Shown: in pieces, positions 54,440 to 64,000 of the stretch
How the letters are laid out: each line of letters begins with the position of its first letter
How positions within the stretch are numbered: the first letter of the stretch is position 1
NCBI GenBank assembly: GCA_964409775.1
Contig: CAYPEI010000003.1
Location: forward strand, 1 to 64,000
DNA from: JAHBXL01 sp964409775
GTDB taxonomy: Bacteria; Planctomycetota; Phycisphaerae; Phycisphaerales; UBA1924
DNA length: 64,000 nucleotides
Direction of reading: 5' to 3'
Position numbers and translations under genes: made by a program
Notes under the pieces: generated by a model
Database searches by the model: none
Seen by the model: the letters and a program-made list of their open reading frames with translations, nothing else
What the model was told of the DNA's origin: nothing

Positions 54440-56077
54440 TCAATGCCTGAAGTGCCGCATGCCCGTCACCAGGCACGTCACACCGTGCCGCTGGCAGAGG
54501 TCGAACGTCTCTTGGTCGCGCTTTGAGCCGCCGGGGTGCACGATCATCTTCACGCCCGCCTCGATCAACACCGCCGGGCCATCGGAGAACGGGAAGAACG
54601 CGTCGCCTGCGGCGACGCCGCCCCGGGCATGCTCGCCCGCCTTCGCCGCGGCGAGCCTGCACGCCGAAACGCGATCGACCTGGCCGGAGCCGACGCCGAA
54701 GAGCCGGATGCACGGTGAGGCATCGGCGTTGGGGGCGGCGGTGGTATCGATCCCGCCGATCACCACCGCATTGCTGGAGACATACTTGACGAGCGTCTCC
54801 ATCGCGATCGCCGCGGCATGTAGCTCCCGCGGCGCATCAGGCCCTGCCTTCTTCTCCCAGCGGGTGGGCTCGGAGGGGGCGACATCGCGATCCTGCACAA
54901 CCATGCCGCCGGGGACCGAGCGGTACTCGAGTTTCCGCGCCACCGAGGCCGCGTGATCGCCCACCGCCAGCAGCCGCACATTGGCCCACCGCTCGCGCAG
55001 CAGGGCGAGGGCCGCATCATCAAACTCGGGCGCGACGATGACCTCGAAGAAGTGCTTCTCGTGGGCGATGACCGTCGCCGCGGCCAGGTCCAGCGGCCGG
55101 TTCGTCGCCAGGATTCCGCCATAGGCGGCGACCGGGTCCCCCGCGATCGCTCGATCGACCGCCCGCGCCAGGCTCGCGGCCATCGCCGCGCCGCACGGGT
55201 TGGTGTGCTTCACGACCACGGCGCAGGCGGGGAAGTCTGTCAGCCCCGGTAGCGCCGAGATCTTGCCCAGTGACCGGGCCGCCTCCAACGCCGCGGCGGC
55301 GTCGAGGATGTTGTTGTACGACAGTTCCTTGCCGTGCAGTTGCCGCGCATTGACAACGGTCGGCCCGATCGATGACGGGTCGCGGTAGAGCGCGGCCTCC
55401 TGGTGCGGGTTCTCGCCGTAGCGCAGTTCATCAACCTTGGTGTACGAGATCTTCAGCACCTGCGGGAACGCGCCGGGGGTCCGCCGGCCGAGGAAGGTGG
55501 CGATCGATGCGTCGTACTCGGCGGTCTTGGCGAACGCGGCCGTCGCCAGTTCCGCGCGCGTCCGCAGCGTCGTCGCGCCGCCGTTGGCATCCATCTCCGA
55601 GATGATCCGGTCGTAATACTGCGGCGAGGGGACCACCGTCACCCATTGATAGTTCTTCGCGGCCCCGCGGATCATCGCCGGCCCGCCCACATCGATGTTC
55701 TCGATCGCCTCGGTGAGCGACACGCCCGCCTTGCTCACCGTCTCTTCAAACGGATACAGGTTGATGCACACCAGGTCGATCGGCGTGATGCCATGCGCCT
55801 TCAAAAACGCGGCGTGCTCGGCGTTGTCCCGCACCGCCAGCAGGCCCCCGTGCACCGAGGGGTGCAGCGTCTTCACGCGACCGTCGAGCCCCTCCGGGAA
55901 CCCCGTCACCTTCTCGACGGGGATGACGTCGATCCCCGCCGCGGCGAGCGCCCGGGCGGTGCCGCCCGTGGAAACGATCTCGACCCCTCGCTCGCGCAGC
56001 GCCCGCGCGAAGGGGACCAGGTCGGCCTTGTCGCTGACCGAGAGGAGCGCCCGGCGGATCATCACGAGTTCTGACAT
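54440..56077 (-). CDS. purH: bifunctional AICAR transformylase / IMP cyclohydrolase
   Basis: A 545-residue enzyme for the last two steps of purine synthesis. Residues 1-200 are the IMP cyclohydrolase domain (RRALLSVSDKADLVPFA, IVSTGGTARAL, VKTLHPSVHGGLLAVRD, GGPAMIRGAAKN). The C-terminal AICAR transformylase domain has LRYGENPHQEAALY, LHGKELSYNNILDA, VVKHTNPCGAA (catalytic Lys-His) and DAFFPFSDGPAVLIEAGVK (quoted in part). Length is slightly above the usual 510-530. ATG 56077 is used; another Met lies five codons on. It is followed downstream by the convergent PEP-CTERM-like gene, and its upstream neighbour on the same strand is the PQQ-propeller lipoprotein gene. Confidence 0.97.
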   Translation of the reverse strand: MSELVMIRRALLSVSDKADLVPFARALRERGVEIVSTGGTARALAAAGIDVIPVEKVTGFPEGLDGRVKTLHPSVHGGLLAVRDNAEHAAFLKAHGITPIDLVCINLYPFEETVSKAGVSLTEAIENIDVGGPAMIRGAAKNYQWVTVVPSPQYYDRIISEMDANGGATTLRTRAELATAAFAKTAEYDASIATFLGRRTPGAFPQVLKISYTKVDELRYGENPHQEAALYRDPSSIGPTVVNARQLHGKELSYNNILDAAAALEAARSLGKISALPGLTDFPACAVVVKHTNPCGAAMAASLARAVDRAIAGDPVAAYGGILATNRPLDLAAATVIAHEKHFFEVIVAPEFDDAALALLRERWANVRLLAVGDHAASVARKLEYRSVPGGMVVQDRDVAPSEPTRWEKKAGPDAPRELHAAAIAMETLVKYVSSNAVVIGGIDTTAAPNADASPCIRLFGVGSGQVDRVSACRLAAAKAGEHARGGVAAGDAFFPFSDGPAVLIEAGVKMIVHPGGSKRDQETFDLCQRHGVTCLVTGMRHFRH

Positions 56078-56118
56078 GGGCGTGCCTCGCTCAGAGGAAG
56101 GAAGAAACGCCCGGTGAT

Positions 56119-57297
56119 TCAGTTCCGGGGCACGAGTTTGAACACGACCCCGTTCGCCGTGGCGCCGTACAGATTACCGTCGACAAACGGCTGCGCCCGC
56201 AGGAACACGACCTTGTCGAGCGTCACGGTGTCGATGACATCGCCGCGGGCCGGGTCGATGGTGGTCGCGGTCGAGGTTGCCGAGTCCCAGAAGACCAGCC
56301 GGCCCTTGCGCACGGCGGTGAGCACGCCATGCACGGGCTTCGTCTGCCACAGCACCTTGCCGTTCGCGCTGTTGAAGGCTGTCAGCCCCGGCGTGCCGAG
56401 GTCGCAGTACACGACCCCGTTGTGATACACCGGCGCCGAGCGGAGGGGCTCCTCCGTCCGGTGACGCCAGATCGTGCCCGCGTTCTCGCCAGAGATGGCG
56501 TACAGCGAATGGTCGAGGCTCGCCAGGAACAGGGTCGAGTCTGAAGCCCCCAGCGCGGCGCCGGGGCCGGCAAACACCCGCCCCCGCCCGAGCGAGTAGC
56601 CCGAGATCGCGTCGATGATCAGCACCTCGCCGCGGGCCGATGCCAGCGCCACCGCCGTACTATCCCCAAACTGGATCGGATCCACCTCCACCGATCCATC
56701 CAGCCCCGAGCCCCACTGCCGGAACCCGTTGAGCGTGAGGTGACCGAGGACCTGCCCGTCGGAGCAGCCGTACACCAGGATGTCGCCGACCTTGACCGGC
56801 CGCGTGTTCACGACCTTCTCAAGCCGCTGCTTGTCGAGCAGGTTCCCCGTCTCGATGTCAAAGACAAATGCCTCCGACTCGCTGGAGCAGATGATCCGGT
56901 TGCCCTCCCGGATGTTGCCGGTGTACTTGGTGAGCGCCTGCGCGGGCTGATCCGACCAGCGACGCTCACCGCTGCGGTCTTCGAGGATGCTCAGCACGCC
57001 CGAAGAGTCCTGGGCCATGATCACGTCGCCCTCGACGTTGAAGAAGCGCAGCCGCGCACCCGTGAACATCGTCGGGAAGCCCCGCCAGTCGATCCGGTAT
57101 CCCAACTTGGCGTACTGCTCGGTATGCACGGGCACCGTTGCCGCGCGAGCCTCCGGCGAGGTCGGCTGCATCCCGCCGTCGGATTCGCACCCGGCCAGTG
57201 CGCCGGACCACGCGAGCAAGAGGCCCATCGCCGCCGCGATTGGGAGCGGAAGGTGCGAACGGCGGCGAATGATCGACGCGGGCTGGTCAACAGGCAT
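56119..57297 (-). CDS. PQQ-type beta-propeller lipoprotein
   Basis: A 392-residue lipoprotein. The lipobox LAGC follows a hydrophobic segment (AAAMGLLLAWSGALAGC). The rest consists of repeated beta-propeller blades of the PQQ/BamB type, for example FDIETGNLLDKQRLEK, AISGENAGTIWRHRTEEP and FNSANGKVLWQTKPVHG, each ending in a W or L after a G-x-x-x turn. It is BamB-like in build, but involvement in outer-membrane protein assembly is not shown by the sequence. ATG 57297 is chosen at the lipoprotein signal. It lies 41 bases upstream of purH. Confidence 0.82.
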   Translation of the reverse strand: MPVDQPASIIRRRSHLPLPIAAAMGLLLAWSGALAGCESDGGMQPTSPEARAATVPVHTEQYAKLGYRIDWRGFPTMFTGARLRFFNVEGDVIMAQDSSGVLSILEDRSGERRWSDQPAQALTKYTGNIREGNRIICSSESEAFVFDIETGNLLDKQRLEKVVNTRPVKVGDILVYGCSDGQVLGHLTLNGFRQWGSGLDGSVEVDPIQFGDSTAVALASARGEVLIIDAISGYSLGRGRVFAGPGAALGASDSTLFLASLDHSLYAISGENAGTIWRHRTEEPLRSAPVYHNGVVYCDLGTPGLTAFNSANGKVLWQTKPVHGVLTAVRKGRLVFWDSATSTATTIDPARGDVIDTVTLDKVVFLRAQPFVDGNLYGATANGVVFKLVPRN

Positions 57298-57625
57298 CGT
57301 GGTCGGCCTTTCCTGCGAGTGTCCGGGTGCCCGGTTCGGGCGGTCGCGGCGGGGATTGATCGAACAGAGATCGTTGAAGCGCAAAACTCAGAAAGAGAGT
57401 GATAGGTGCATAGGTCGGGGAAGGCGGCGAAGTCGCGGGAGCCAGAGGCAGGGGAGTCCAAGAAGTGGGGAGGGCTGTTGGGGGGCGGAGGCGGTGTGGT
57501 GGGGGGAGGGGGGCAGGGGGAGGGAGGGCGGATTGGGGCAAGCAGTATCGACCCCACCGGCGGAACCGTCAAGCCGGGACCCGCTCCCAGGGGGATTCCG
57601 CCGGCCCGGGGCTACGCTAGGAACG
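57298..57625. other. G-rich spacer upstream of ribE
   Basis: About 330 bases without a gene. Between 57415 and 57540 the plus strand is dominated by G-runs (up to six Gs, with GGTGGGGGGAGGGGGG-like stretches). The -10-like TACGCT of ribE is at 57613-57618. Nothing else is recognised. Confidence 0.55.
57613..57618 (+). promoter_or_regulatory. -10-like hexamer of ribE
   Basis: TACGCT lies 7 bases before the ATG of the riboflavin synthase gene. The intervening AGGAACG could act as a weak ribosome site, but the spacing also suits a leaderless start. No FMN riboswitch is seen upstream. Confidence 0.4.
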
Positions 57626-58315
57626 ATGTTCACCGGGCTGGTCCAATCCGTGGGGAGCGTTCGGAAGGTCGAGCGCATCGGTGACGGCCCGGACGGTCCG
57701 GTTCGTCTGGTGATCGACCCCGGTTCCTGGGTTCACCGTCCCTCTCACGGCGATTCAATCAGCGTTTCCGGTGTCTGTCTGACCGTCGCAAACCGCCCGA
57801 CCGCACGCTCCCGGATGCTGGGGTTCACGGCCGTTCCGGAGACCCTCTCCAAGACCACGCTGGGCGGGCTCCGTGCCGGCGGCCGGGTGAATCTCGAACA
57901 CGCCCTGACGCCGTCAACCTTCCTCGGCGGCCACCTTGTCCAAGGCCATGTTGACGGCAAGGGAAAGGTGGTGTCTGTCCGCCGCGGCGGGGATTGGCGG
58001 GTGCGGGTTCACCTGCCGGCCGGCCTTCGGGAGTTCATCGTTCCCAAGGGCTCGGTCTGTCTGGACGGCGTGTCGCTGACGGTCGCGAGCGTCTATGCCG
58101 ACGGCTTTGAAGTCGCCCTGATCCCGACGACGCTCGAACTGACGACGCTCGGCGGCCTCACGCCCGGCGACTGGGTGAATGTCGAAACAGACCTGGTGGT
58201 CAAGACCATCCTCGCGTGGGCGCGGCGGCTGGGCAATGCAAAGGCGGGCGTGATTGTGGGCCGCCGGGCAAACGCCGCGCCGAAGAAGTCGAAACCCGGC
58301 CGTACCCGCCGATAG
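57626..58315 (+). CDS. ribE: riboflavin synthase, alpha subunit
   Basis: A 229-residue enzyme that joins two molecules of 6,7-dimethyl-8-ribityllumazine into riboflavin. It consists of two similar lumazine-binding barrels. The first starts MFTGLVQSVGSV and has SISVSGVCLTV and LGGHLVQGHVDGKG. The second has IVPKGSVCLDGVSLTVASV and TTLGGLTPGDWVNVETDLV. About 25 extra residues at the C-terminus are Lys/Arg-rich. No other rib genes are adjacent. The long open frame upstream of the ATG is a shadow of the lipoprotein gene. Confidence 0.95.
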   Translation: MFTGLVQSVGSVRKVERIGDGPDGPVRLVIDPGSWVHRPSHGDSISVSGVCLTVANRPTARSRMLGFTAVPETLSKTTLGGLRAGGRVNLEHALTPSTFLGGHLVQGHVDGKGKVVSVRRGGDWRVRVHLPAGLREFIVPKGSVCLDGVSLTVASVYADGFEVALIPTTLELTTLGGLTPGDWVNVETDLVVKTILAWARRLGNAKAGVIVGRRANAAPKKSKPGRTRR

Positions 58316-58318
58316 ACT
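58313..58318 (+). promoter_or_regulatory. -10-like hexamer of ruvC
   Basis: TAGACT overlaps the last codons of ribE and lies 6 bases before the ruvC GTG, suggesting leaderless transcription of ruvC. Confidence 0.45.
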
Positions 58319-58324
58319 CGCCGC

Positions 58325-58825
58325 GTGCGCATCCTCGGAATCGATCCCGGCCTGCGGCTGACGGGCTTTGCCTGCCTCGAACGCGCACGCGCGCCGCGGA
58401 CACCATCCGGCGCGATGGTCATCGAAGCCGGCGTGATCCGGTTGAACGCGAAGAGCGCTGTTGCCGACCGCCTGCTCGAACTGGACACCGATCTGGCCGA
58501 GATCATCGCGCGGGTCGGGCCCGCGGCGCTTGCCGTCGAGAAGTTGTACGCTCACTACGCCCACCCCACGACGGCCATCGTCATGGGCCACGCCCGGGGG
58601 ATCGTGCTTCTGCAGGCGCGGCGGGCGGGCCTCGATGTGCTCGAACTGGGCGCGACGGAGGTGAAGAAGTCGCTGACCGGCAACGGGCACGCGAGCAAGT
58701 CGCAGATGCAGGACAGCGTGAAGATGCAACTGGGTCTGGCCGCACGCCCCGAGCCGCCGGATGTGGCCGATGCCATCGCGATCGCCCTGTGCGCCATGCG
58801 GCGGACCGCGCCCGCTCGACGCTAA
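58325..58825 (+). CDS. ruvC: Holliday junction resolvase RuvC
   Basis: A 166-residue endonuclease that cuts Holliday junctions. The four catalytic acids are D7 (LGIDPGLRLTG), E72 (VEKLYAHYAHP), D146 and D149 (PPDVADAIAIAL), matching the spacing of the E. coli enzyme. The GTG at 58325 lies 9 bases after the ribE stop. No Shine-Dalgarno sequence is present, and TAGACT lies 6 bases upstream. ruvA and ruvB are not in the window. Confidence 0.95.
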   Translation: MRILGIDPGLRLTGFACLERARAPRTPSGAMVIEAGVIRLNAKSAVADRLLELDTDLAEIIARVGPAALAVEKLYAHYAHPTTAIVMGHARGIVLLQARRAGLDVLELGATEVKKSLTGNGHASKSQMQDSVKMQLGLAARPEPPDVADAIAIALCAMRRTAPARR

Positions 58826-58828
58826 ACT
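58823..58828 (+). promoter_or_regulatory. -10-like hexamer of the sigma-54 regulator gene
   Basis: TAAACT overlaps the ruvC stop codon and lies 6 bases before the ATG at 58835. The sequence between (TCCCCC) cannot act as a ribosome site. Confidence 0.45.
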
Positions 58829-58834
58829 TCCCCC

Positions 58835-60472
<1,638 letters not shown>

Positions 60473-60571
60473 ACGGCCCAGCTTGACGCTTCGTGCCGCA
60501 GAGGGATTTGGAAGTAGAGGCGGGGATGGTGTATCGCCAGAGGCGAGCCCATAAGTTCCCCGTTTGAGGGA

Positions 60572-60599
60572 TTGACAACTCGGCTGAACTGGATAATTT
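60572..60599 (+). promoter_or_regulatory. promoter of the AT-rich secreted protein gene
   Basis: A consensus -35 TTGACA (60572-60577) and TAATTT (60594-60599) are 16 bases apart. A ribosome site GGAGG lies 7 bases before the ATG at 60625. It is the closest match to a classical sigma-70 promoter in the window. Confidence 0.6.
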
Positions 60600-60624
60600 C
60601 CAAGTTTAACCTGGAGGCAATGCG

Positions 60625-62478
60625 ATGCGATCACATCTGTTCCTCGGCAGCTTGATAGCAATCATTATGCTGATCTCGAGCTCAATCGCAGTGGCTCAAC
60701 TGTGTGATGATCCGCCGGGTGCGCAACGTGTCAATGACGACTACCTGCCAGATCCCAACGGCTATTGGTGGCTCATTACAAATTATCAAGACACCAACTC
60801 GGATGGGCTTATACGTCCGACTGATTACTTCAATTTTCCAGACTCGTTCGTGAGCGGGCCTGTGCGATTGGCGGATCCAACCATTCTTCGAGCGGCTTAT
60901 GGTTCCGATATATGGTATTACATTACCGGCACTTCAACGCCCGCAGAGAATTTTCCAATTTACCGGACTCGCGATTTTCGCACATTTGAACTGCATATGT
61001 GGGCGTTTGATGATCAGAATCGAAATGGTTCAGGTCAATGGGTAGATACAACAACGAATCCGCCTACCTTGCACATCGGATCTCTTAGCCAGTCCGATAC
61101 CTATACGTATCTTTGGTCAAATCAGCTCTTTATCGATCCTGATTATGTTGGAGCGAATCCGCCAGTGTATTTCGTGTTCTCTGCGAATGAAAATTCAACA
61201 TCGACAGATGATACCTCAAGCTACTTCGGAAGCATGAGTTTGGGGGATTTTCAGTCTTGGCATAATCTTAATCCTGCTAATGATGGACCGCGATTCCTAG
61301 ATCAGCGAGTTTCGGGAAACAACATCAAAGAATCAAGGTGGTTCGGCTACGAACCTGGAGGCCCGGGAACAGGATTTGTTTATGATGGTGGTCACGCGGC
61401 CGGTCGCTGGATTCCATGTACGTCTTCTATCTCTCGAGCAGGCCCTAACTGCGGTGATCTGGAATTGCTGCAGCGAGGGGCCAACTGGCGGTGCGTTGGG
61501 GCTATATCGACGATGTACGTCGATGCATTCACGTTTGTTGATCCGAAGCTGCTCGCAGGGCAGCCGTGGCGTCAATCGGTACTGTATAGTTGGCTTGCTG
61601 AGGATCCAACAATCTGGAGCGGCCACTGGGGTCAGCACATCGCAGCGGCGACTACTAACGGGTTTGGTCGCTTCAGGCAAGGTCAATTTGGATATAGCAT
61701 GGCTTTTTGCCGTAACGTGAATAATCCTCCAATTGGCGGTTTGCTTGCCGGAGGGACGGGACCGTTCGACAATGGTGCAAGTGATGTTAATGGCAATGAA
61801 GCCAACTCGGCAATCGCCGAAGGCGTATGTGCATTTTATAACGAGCAGAATGATCGTTACTATATTATTTATTCGCGCAATTTGTGGTCGAGCCCTGCAT
61901 ATCAAATGGTCTACAGAAAGTCCGCTGTCGGCGCATCCTTCCTTTTGTTACAATTGCCTGCGTGGGACGACCGAACAATTGCGGAGCAGCGACTATTGCG
62001 TGGAACGAACTACACAAGTGCAACGCCGCAGGCTAATAATTATGGAAACGGCGATGTATTTTGGATTAAAGACAGTCTGACTGGCGAGAAACTATATTAC
62101 CTGATATGCCATGTCAAGGTGGATAATGGAACCCGTCGGACGATACTTATTAAAGAACTCTTTTTCAATCCATCAAATGGGAATATTATAGAACTGTTGG
62201 AGACCTCCACGGACCCGCGTCGGGATGTTCGGGTGTTCCGCATTCCGGTCTGTCGAGACCACCAAAGTTGCATGTTAGACGTGGATGAGGACGGCATCGT
62301 CGGAGTGCCGGATATGTTCGCGTTTCTAAGTGCGTGGTTTGCAGTCACGGGGGGAAATACATGTGCGTCTCTCGGTTGCATTGCCGACTGGGACCGGAGT
62401 GGTGTGGTCGATGTTCCGGATATCTTTGCATACCAGTCGAGTTGGTTCGCCGTCGGGGCAGGCAATCCTTGCCCCTGA
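60625..62478 (+). CDS. secreted GH43-like protein with dockerin-like C-terminus, low GC
   Basis: A 617-residue exported protein with a signal peptide (LFLGSLIAIIMLISSSIAVA). The body has features of a five-bladed beta-propeller as in GH43-type glycosidases: an early LPDPNGYWWLIT, then LADPTILRAAYGSDIWYYIT and FPIYRTRDFRTFE, and repeated strands such as VYFVFSANEN and RYYIIYSRNLW. The catalytic triad is not certain. The end has two dockerin-like repeats (VPDMFAFLSAWFA and VPDIFAYQSSWFA). GC content is visibly lower than anywhere else in the window, with many A/T third positions, which points to recent transfer. GGAGG precedes the ATG. Confidence 0.7.
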   Translation: MRSHLFLGSLIAIIMLISSSIAVAQLCDDPPGAQRVNDDYLPDPNGYWWLITNYQDTNSDGLIRPTDYFNFPDSFVSGPVRLADPTILRAAYGSDIWYYITGTSTPAENFPIYRTRDFRTFELHMWAFDDQNRNGSGQWVDTTTNPPTLHIGSLSQSDTYTYLWSNQLFIDPDYVGANPPVYFVFSANENSTSTDDTSSYFGSMSLGDFQSWHNLNPANDGPRFLDQRVSGNNIKESRWFGYEPGGPGTGFVYDGGHAAGRWIPCTSSISRAGPNCGDLELLQRGANWRCVGAISTMYVDAFTFVDPKLLAGQPWRQSVLYSWLAEDPTIWSGHWGQHIAAATTNGFGRFRQGQFGYSMAFCRNVNNPPIGGLLAGGTGPFDNGASDVNGNEANSAIAEGVCAFYNEQNDRYYIIYSRNLWSSPAYQMVYRKSAVGASFLLLQLPAWDDRTIAEQRLLRGTNYTSATPQANNYGNGDVFWIKDSLTGEKLYYLICHVKVDNGTRRTILIKELFFNPSNGNIIELLETSTDPRRDVRVFRIPVCRDHQSCMLDVDEDGIVGVPDMFAFLSAWFAVTGGNTCASLGCIADWDRSGVVDVPDIFAYQSSWFAVGAGNPCP

Positions 62479-62692
62479 ATGGCGATCCATCGCGAGATGC
62501 TTAGCCGTTAGACAGAGGTAACCAGGCTGTTTTTTCCGAAAGTCGCTACTGGTGATTGTCGCTGCATTTGTTAGTCCACGGGCATGTGAGCTTGGCCGTT
62601 AAAGCGTGCGGTATTTGCGATCATCGCTCCACAGATCTCTGTGTGCGTGGTGGGCTACAATTCAAGCAGGGTTACTTTTGAATTTCTGGAGG

Positions 62693-63613
62693 ATGTTTTT
62701 GTTCCGAACCTCTTTTGCCCGTGCCCGCCGATTGGCTTACCTGAAGCTCGGCGTACCCGCCTCATTTACGACCCTGCTTCGTTACGATGCGCTGCCTCGC
62801 CCGCACTACGCCTACGGCGTGTATCAGGCCGCGCTCCAGGCGCGTGCCCTCGGGCTCCCCGCGATCTCGGCGATCGAGTTCGGCGTCGCGGGCGGTCAGG
62901 GACTCATCGAGCTTGAGCGTGTCGGCGATCTGGTAAAGGCCGAAACCGGCGTCGATGTCCGCGTCTACGGCTTCGGGCTCGCCAAGGGCATGCCGGTTCC
63001 GATTGATCATCGCGACATGTCCTACGTCTGGGCGCCCGGCCTGTTCAAGATGCCGCTCAAGCGCATCCGCTCCCAGTTGAAGCGCGGCGAACTGGTCCTC
63101 GGCGATGTCCGAAATACCGTGCCGAACTTCCGCGAAAAGTTCAACCCGCCGCCGATCGGCTTCGTCGCGTTCGATCTCGACTACCACTCGTCAACGGTGG
63201 CCGCGTTCGGTCTCTTCGACGGCGAAACCGCGGCCATTCTTCCACGTGTCTTCTGCTACTTCGACGACATCATCGGCGACGATGCAGAGCTGCACGGGCC
63301 GTTCGCCGGCGAGCTCGCCGCGATCGAGGACTTCAATCGCGACCATAACAGCCGCAAAATCTCCGCGATCTTCGGCTTGCGACACAAGCGGTTGGTGCCC
63401 TCGTGGTGGAACGACGTGATGTTTGTGATGCACGCCTTCGATCATCCGCAGTACAACACGTACATCAATCCGCGATGGAAAGCACCCGCTGCGAAAGCCG
63501 ACACGAAGCCTGAAGTTGTGGTGCGTGCCGGGCTGAATGGAACGCCATGCAGGGCGGGGCCTACTTCTTCAACGCCCGCACACACCCCAGCACCATCAGC
63601 ACCATCCCGCTGA
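62693..63613 (+). CDS. methyltransferase-like protein
   Basis: A 306-residue protein. AISAIEFGVAGGQGLIELE followed by VDVRVYGFGLAKGMP resembles motif I and the next strand of class I SAM-dependent methyltransferases (E-x-G-V-x-x-G). FVAFDLDYHSSTVAAF and RVFCYFDDIIGDDAE look like later motifs seen in sugar-modifying O-methyltransferases. The ATG at 62693 directly follows GGAGG; the TTG at 62699 is spaced better and may be the real start. The last 45 residues are Pro/Thr-rich and overlap the convergent gene by 53 bases. GC content returns to the window's norm early in this gene. Confidence 0.5.
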   Translation: MFLFRTSFARARRLAYLKLGVPASFTTLLRYDALPRPHYAYGVYQAALQARALGLPAISAIEFGVAGGQGLIELERVGDLVKAETGVDVRVYGFGLAKGMPVPIDHRDMSYVWAPGLFKMPLKRIRSQLKRGELVLGDVRNTVPNFREKFNPPPIGFVAFDLDYHSSTVAAFGLFDGETAAILPRVFCYFDDIIGDDAELHGPFAGELAAIEDFNRDHNSRKISAIFGLRHKRLVPSWWNDVMFVMHAFDHPQYNTYINPRWKAPAAKADTKPEVVVRAGLNGTPCRAGPTSSTPAHTPAPSAPSR

Positions 63614-63860
63614 GGATGCCTAGCACAGCGAACCCCGCAACCGCGCCAAAGAGTGCGCCAAGCCAATCCATGTACGCGTACCCCGCCCCCGCGCCGACCA
63701 GAGCGCCGACCGTGACGCACGAACCCTGGAAGATGTAGTCGAACTTGCGGAACGATGGAACCATTCCCACCGTTTCCGCAACGCGGTTGTACGTCTCAAA
63801 GCCGTCGATGCTCTTCGCAGGCTTCTGAAGCGGGCCGGGTTCGACGGGAGGAGTCGTCAT
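63561..63860 (-). CDS. small two-helix membrane protein
   Basis: A 99-residue protein with a hydrophilic N-terminus (GFETYNRVAETVGMVPSF) and two transmembrane helices (CVTVGALVGAGAGYAYMDWL and AVLGILSGMVLMVLGCVRAL, each quoted within its core). No named family is recognised. GGGAGG lies close before the ATG on the minus strand. Its 3' end overlaps the convergent methyltransferase-like gene. Confidence 0.6.
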   Translation of the reverse strand: MTTPPVEPGPLQKPAKSIDGFETYNRVAETVGMVPSFRKFDYIFQGSCVTVGALVGAGAGYAYMDWLGALFGAVAGFAVLGILSGMVLMVLGCVRALKK

Positions 63861-63875
63861 AGCGGCAGTTTACCG

Positions 63876-63930
63876 TGGCATGGGCATCTTGCCCATGCTG
63901 AACAATGCACGGGCAGGATGCCCGTGTCAT
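63876..63930. repeat. double-hairpin repeat element
   Basis: Two short inverted repeats in tandem. GCATGGGCA/TGCCCATGC (63879-63887, 63891-63899) has loop TCT, and CACGGGCA/TGCCCGTG (63909-63916, 63920-63927) has loop GGA. The two stems are near-copies (GGGCAnnnTGCCC core) 9 bases apart. It looks like a REP- or MITE-type intergenic element rather than a terminator, since no T-run follows. Confidence 0.55.
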
Positions 63931-64000
63931 AAAGTCGGGGAGCGTGGCCAACCGAACACTTCCTCAGGCGTCTACCGACGCTCGGCCCTGTCTGGGTTCG

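Noticed and set aside
57298..57625. Possible FMN riboswitch before ribE
   Set aside because: The conserved RFN-element sequences are not present. The spacer is mostly G-runs and the gene seems to start close to its -10 element.

Overview
This window looks like chromosomal DNA from a GC-rich planctomycete, most likely of the class Phycisphaerae. Supporting evidence: very high GC with short spacers; secreted proteins ending in a paired dockerin-like tail (VPDIFAFLSAWFA); short C-terminal sorting signals of the P-x-P-hydrophobic-RRRRR type; small proteins ending in a CxxCGYxL...CPxCG zinc ribbon; and a cell-wall cluster that stops after an ftsQ-like gene. The assignment rests on pattern recognition only, without any database search. 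No rRNA, CRISPR array, insertion sequence or prophage was seen. Two tRNA genes are present, tRNA-Glu(CTC) and tRNA-Ser(GGA).

Layout. 0-8.4 kb: a FecR-like fragment, a barstar-like protein, uracil-DNA glycosylase family 4, a CusF-like copper protein, a MEMO-family protein, Maf, an omega-amidase-like nitrilase, a PilZ protein and a zinc-ribbon membrane protein. 8.4-13.5 kb: serS, an FHA-GspE/PilB fusion ATPase, a ferredoxin-NADP reductase and a NUDIX hydrolase. 13.6-19.6 kb: murC-murB-ddl-ftsQ-like, a membrane protein and greA. 19.8-27.8 kb: tRNA-Glu, a large secreted kelch/Ig/dockerin protein, an Lhr-type helicase, an Eis-like acetyltransferase and a Phd/ParE-type toxin-antitoxin pair. 27.7-37.6 kb: a decayed zinc-ribbon gene, isocitrate dehydrogenase, a DinB protein with a histone-H1-like tail, membrane proteins, truB with a GT39-type glycosyltransferase, a PAP2 phosphatase, tRNA-Ser and a YggS-type PLP protein. 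37.7-44.1 kb: peroxiredoxin, phosphoglycerate mutase, serA, uppP, rplS and an MDR dehydrogenase. 44.2-49.9 kb: a sorting-signal protein, a STAS protein, an ABC ATPase, a SpoIIE-type phosphatase, a DUF192 lipoprotein, GluQ-RS and pterin dehydratase. 49.9-54.4 kb: an HNH protein and two disrupted secreted-protein genes. 54.4-60.5 kb: purH, a PQQ-propeller lipoprotein, ribE, ruvC and a sigma-54 response regulator. 60.5-64 kb: a visibly AT-richer secreted dockerin protein, a methyltransferase-like protein, a small membrane protein and a double-hairpin repeat.

Most genes are housekeeping: peptidoglycan precursor synthesis (murC, murB, ddl, uppP), translation (serS, rplS, truB, gluQ, tRNAs), DNA repair (UDG, ruvC, helicase) and central metabolism (icd, gpmI, serA, purH, ribE). 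The accessory part is the set of secreted proteins. Three share the dockerin-like tail and two have a PEP-CTERM-like tail. Of these, one carries an in-frame amber codon and another has its sorting tail one frame away.

The main regulatory theme is a -10-like hexamer of the form TAnnnT (often TAnnCT) placed only 5-9 bases before many start codons. This suggests leaderless mRNAs are common here. The genes with clear Shine-Dalgarno sequences are mostly internal to operons or encode secreted proteins.
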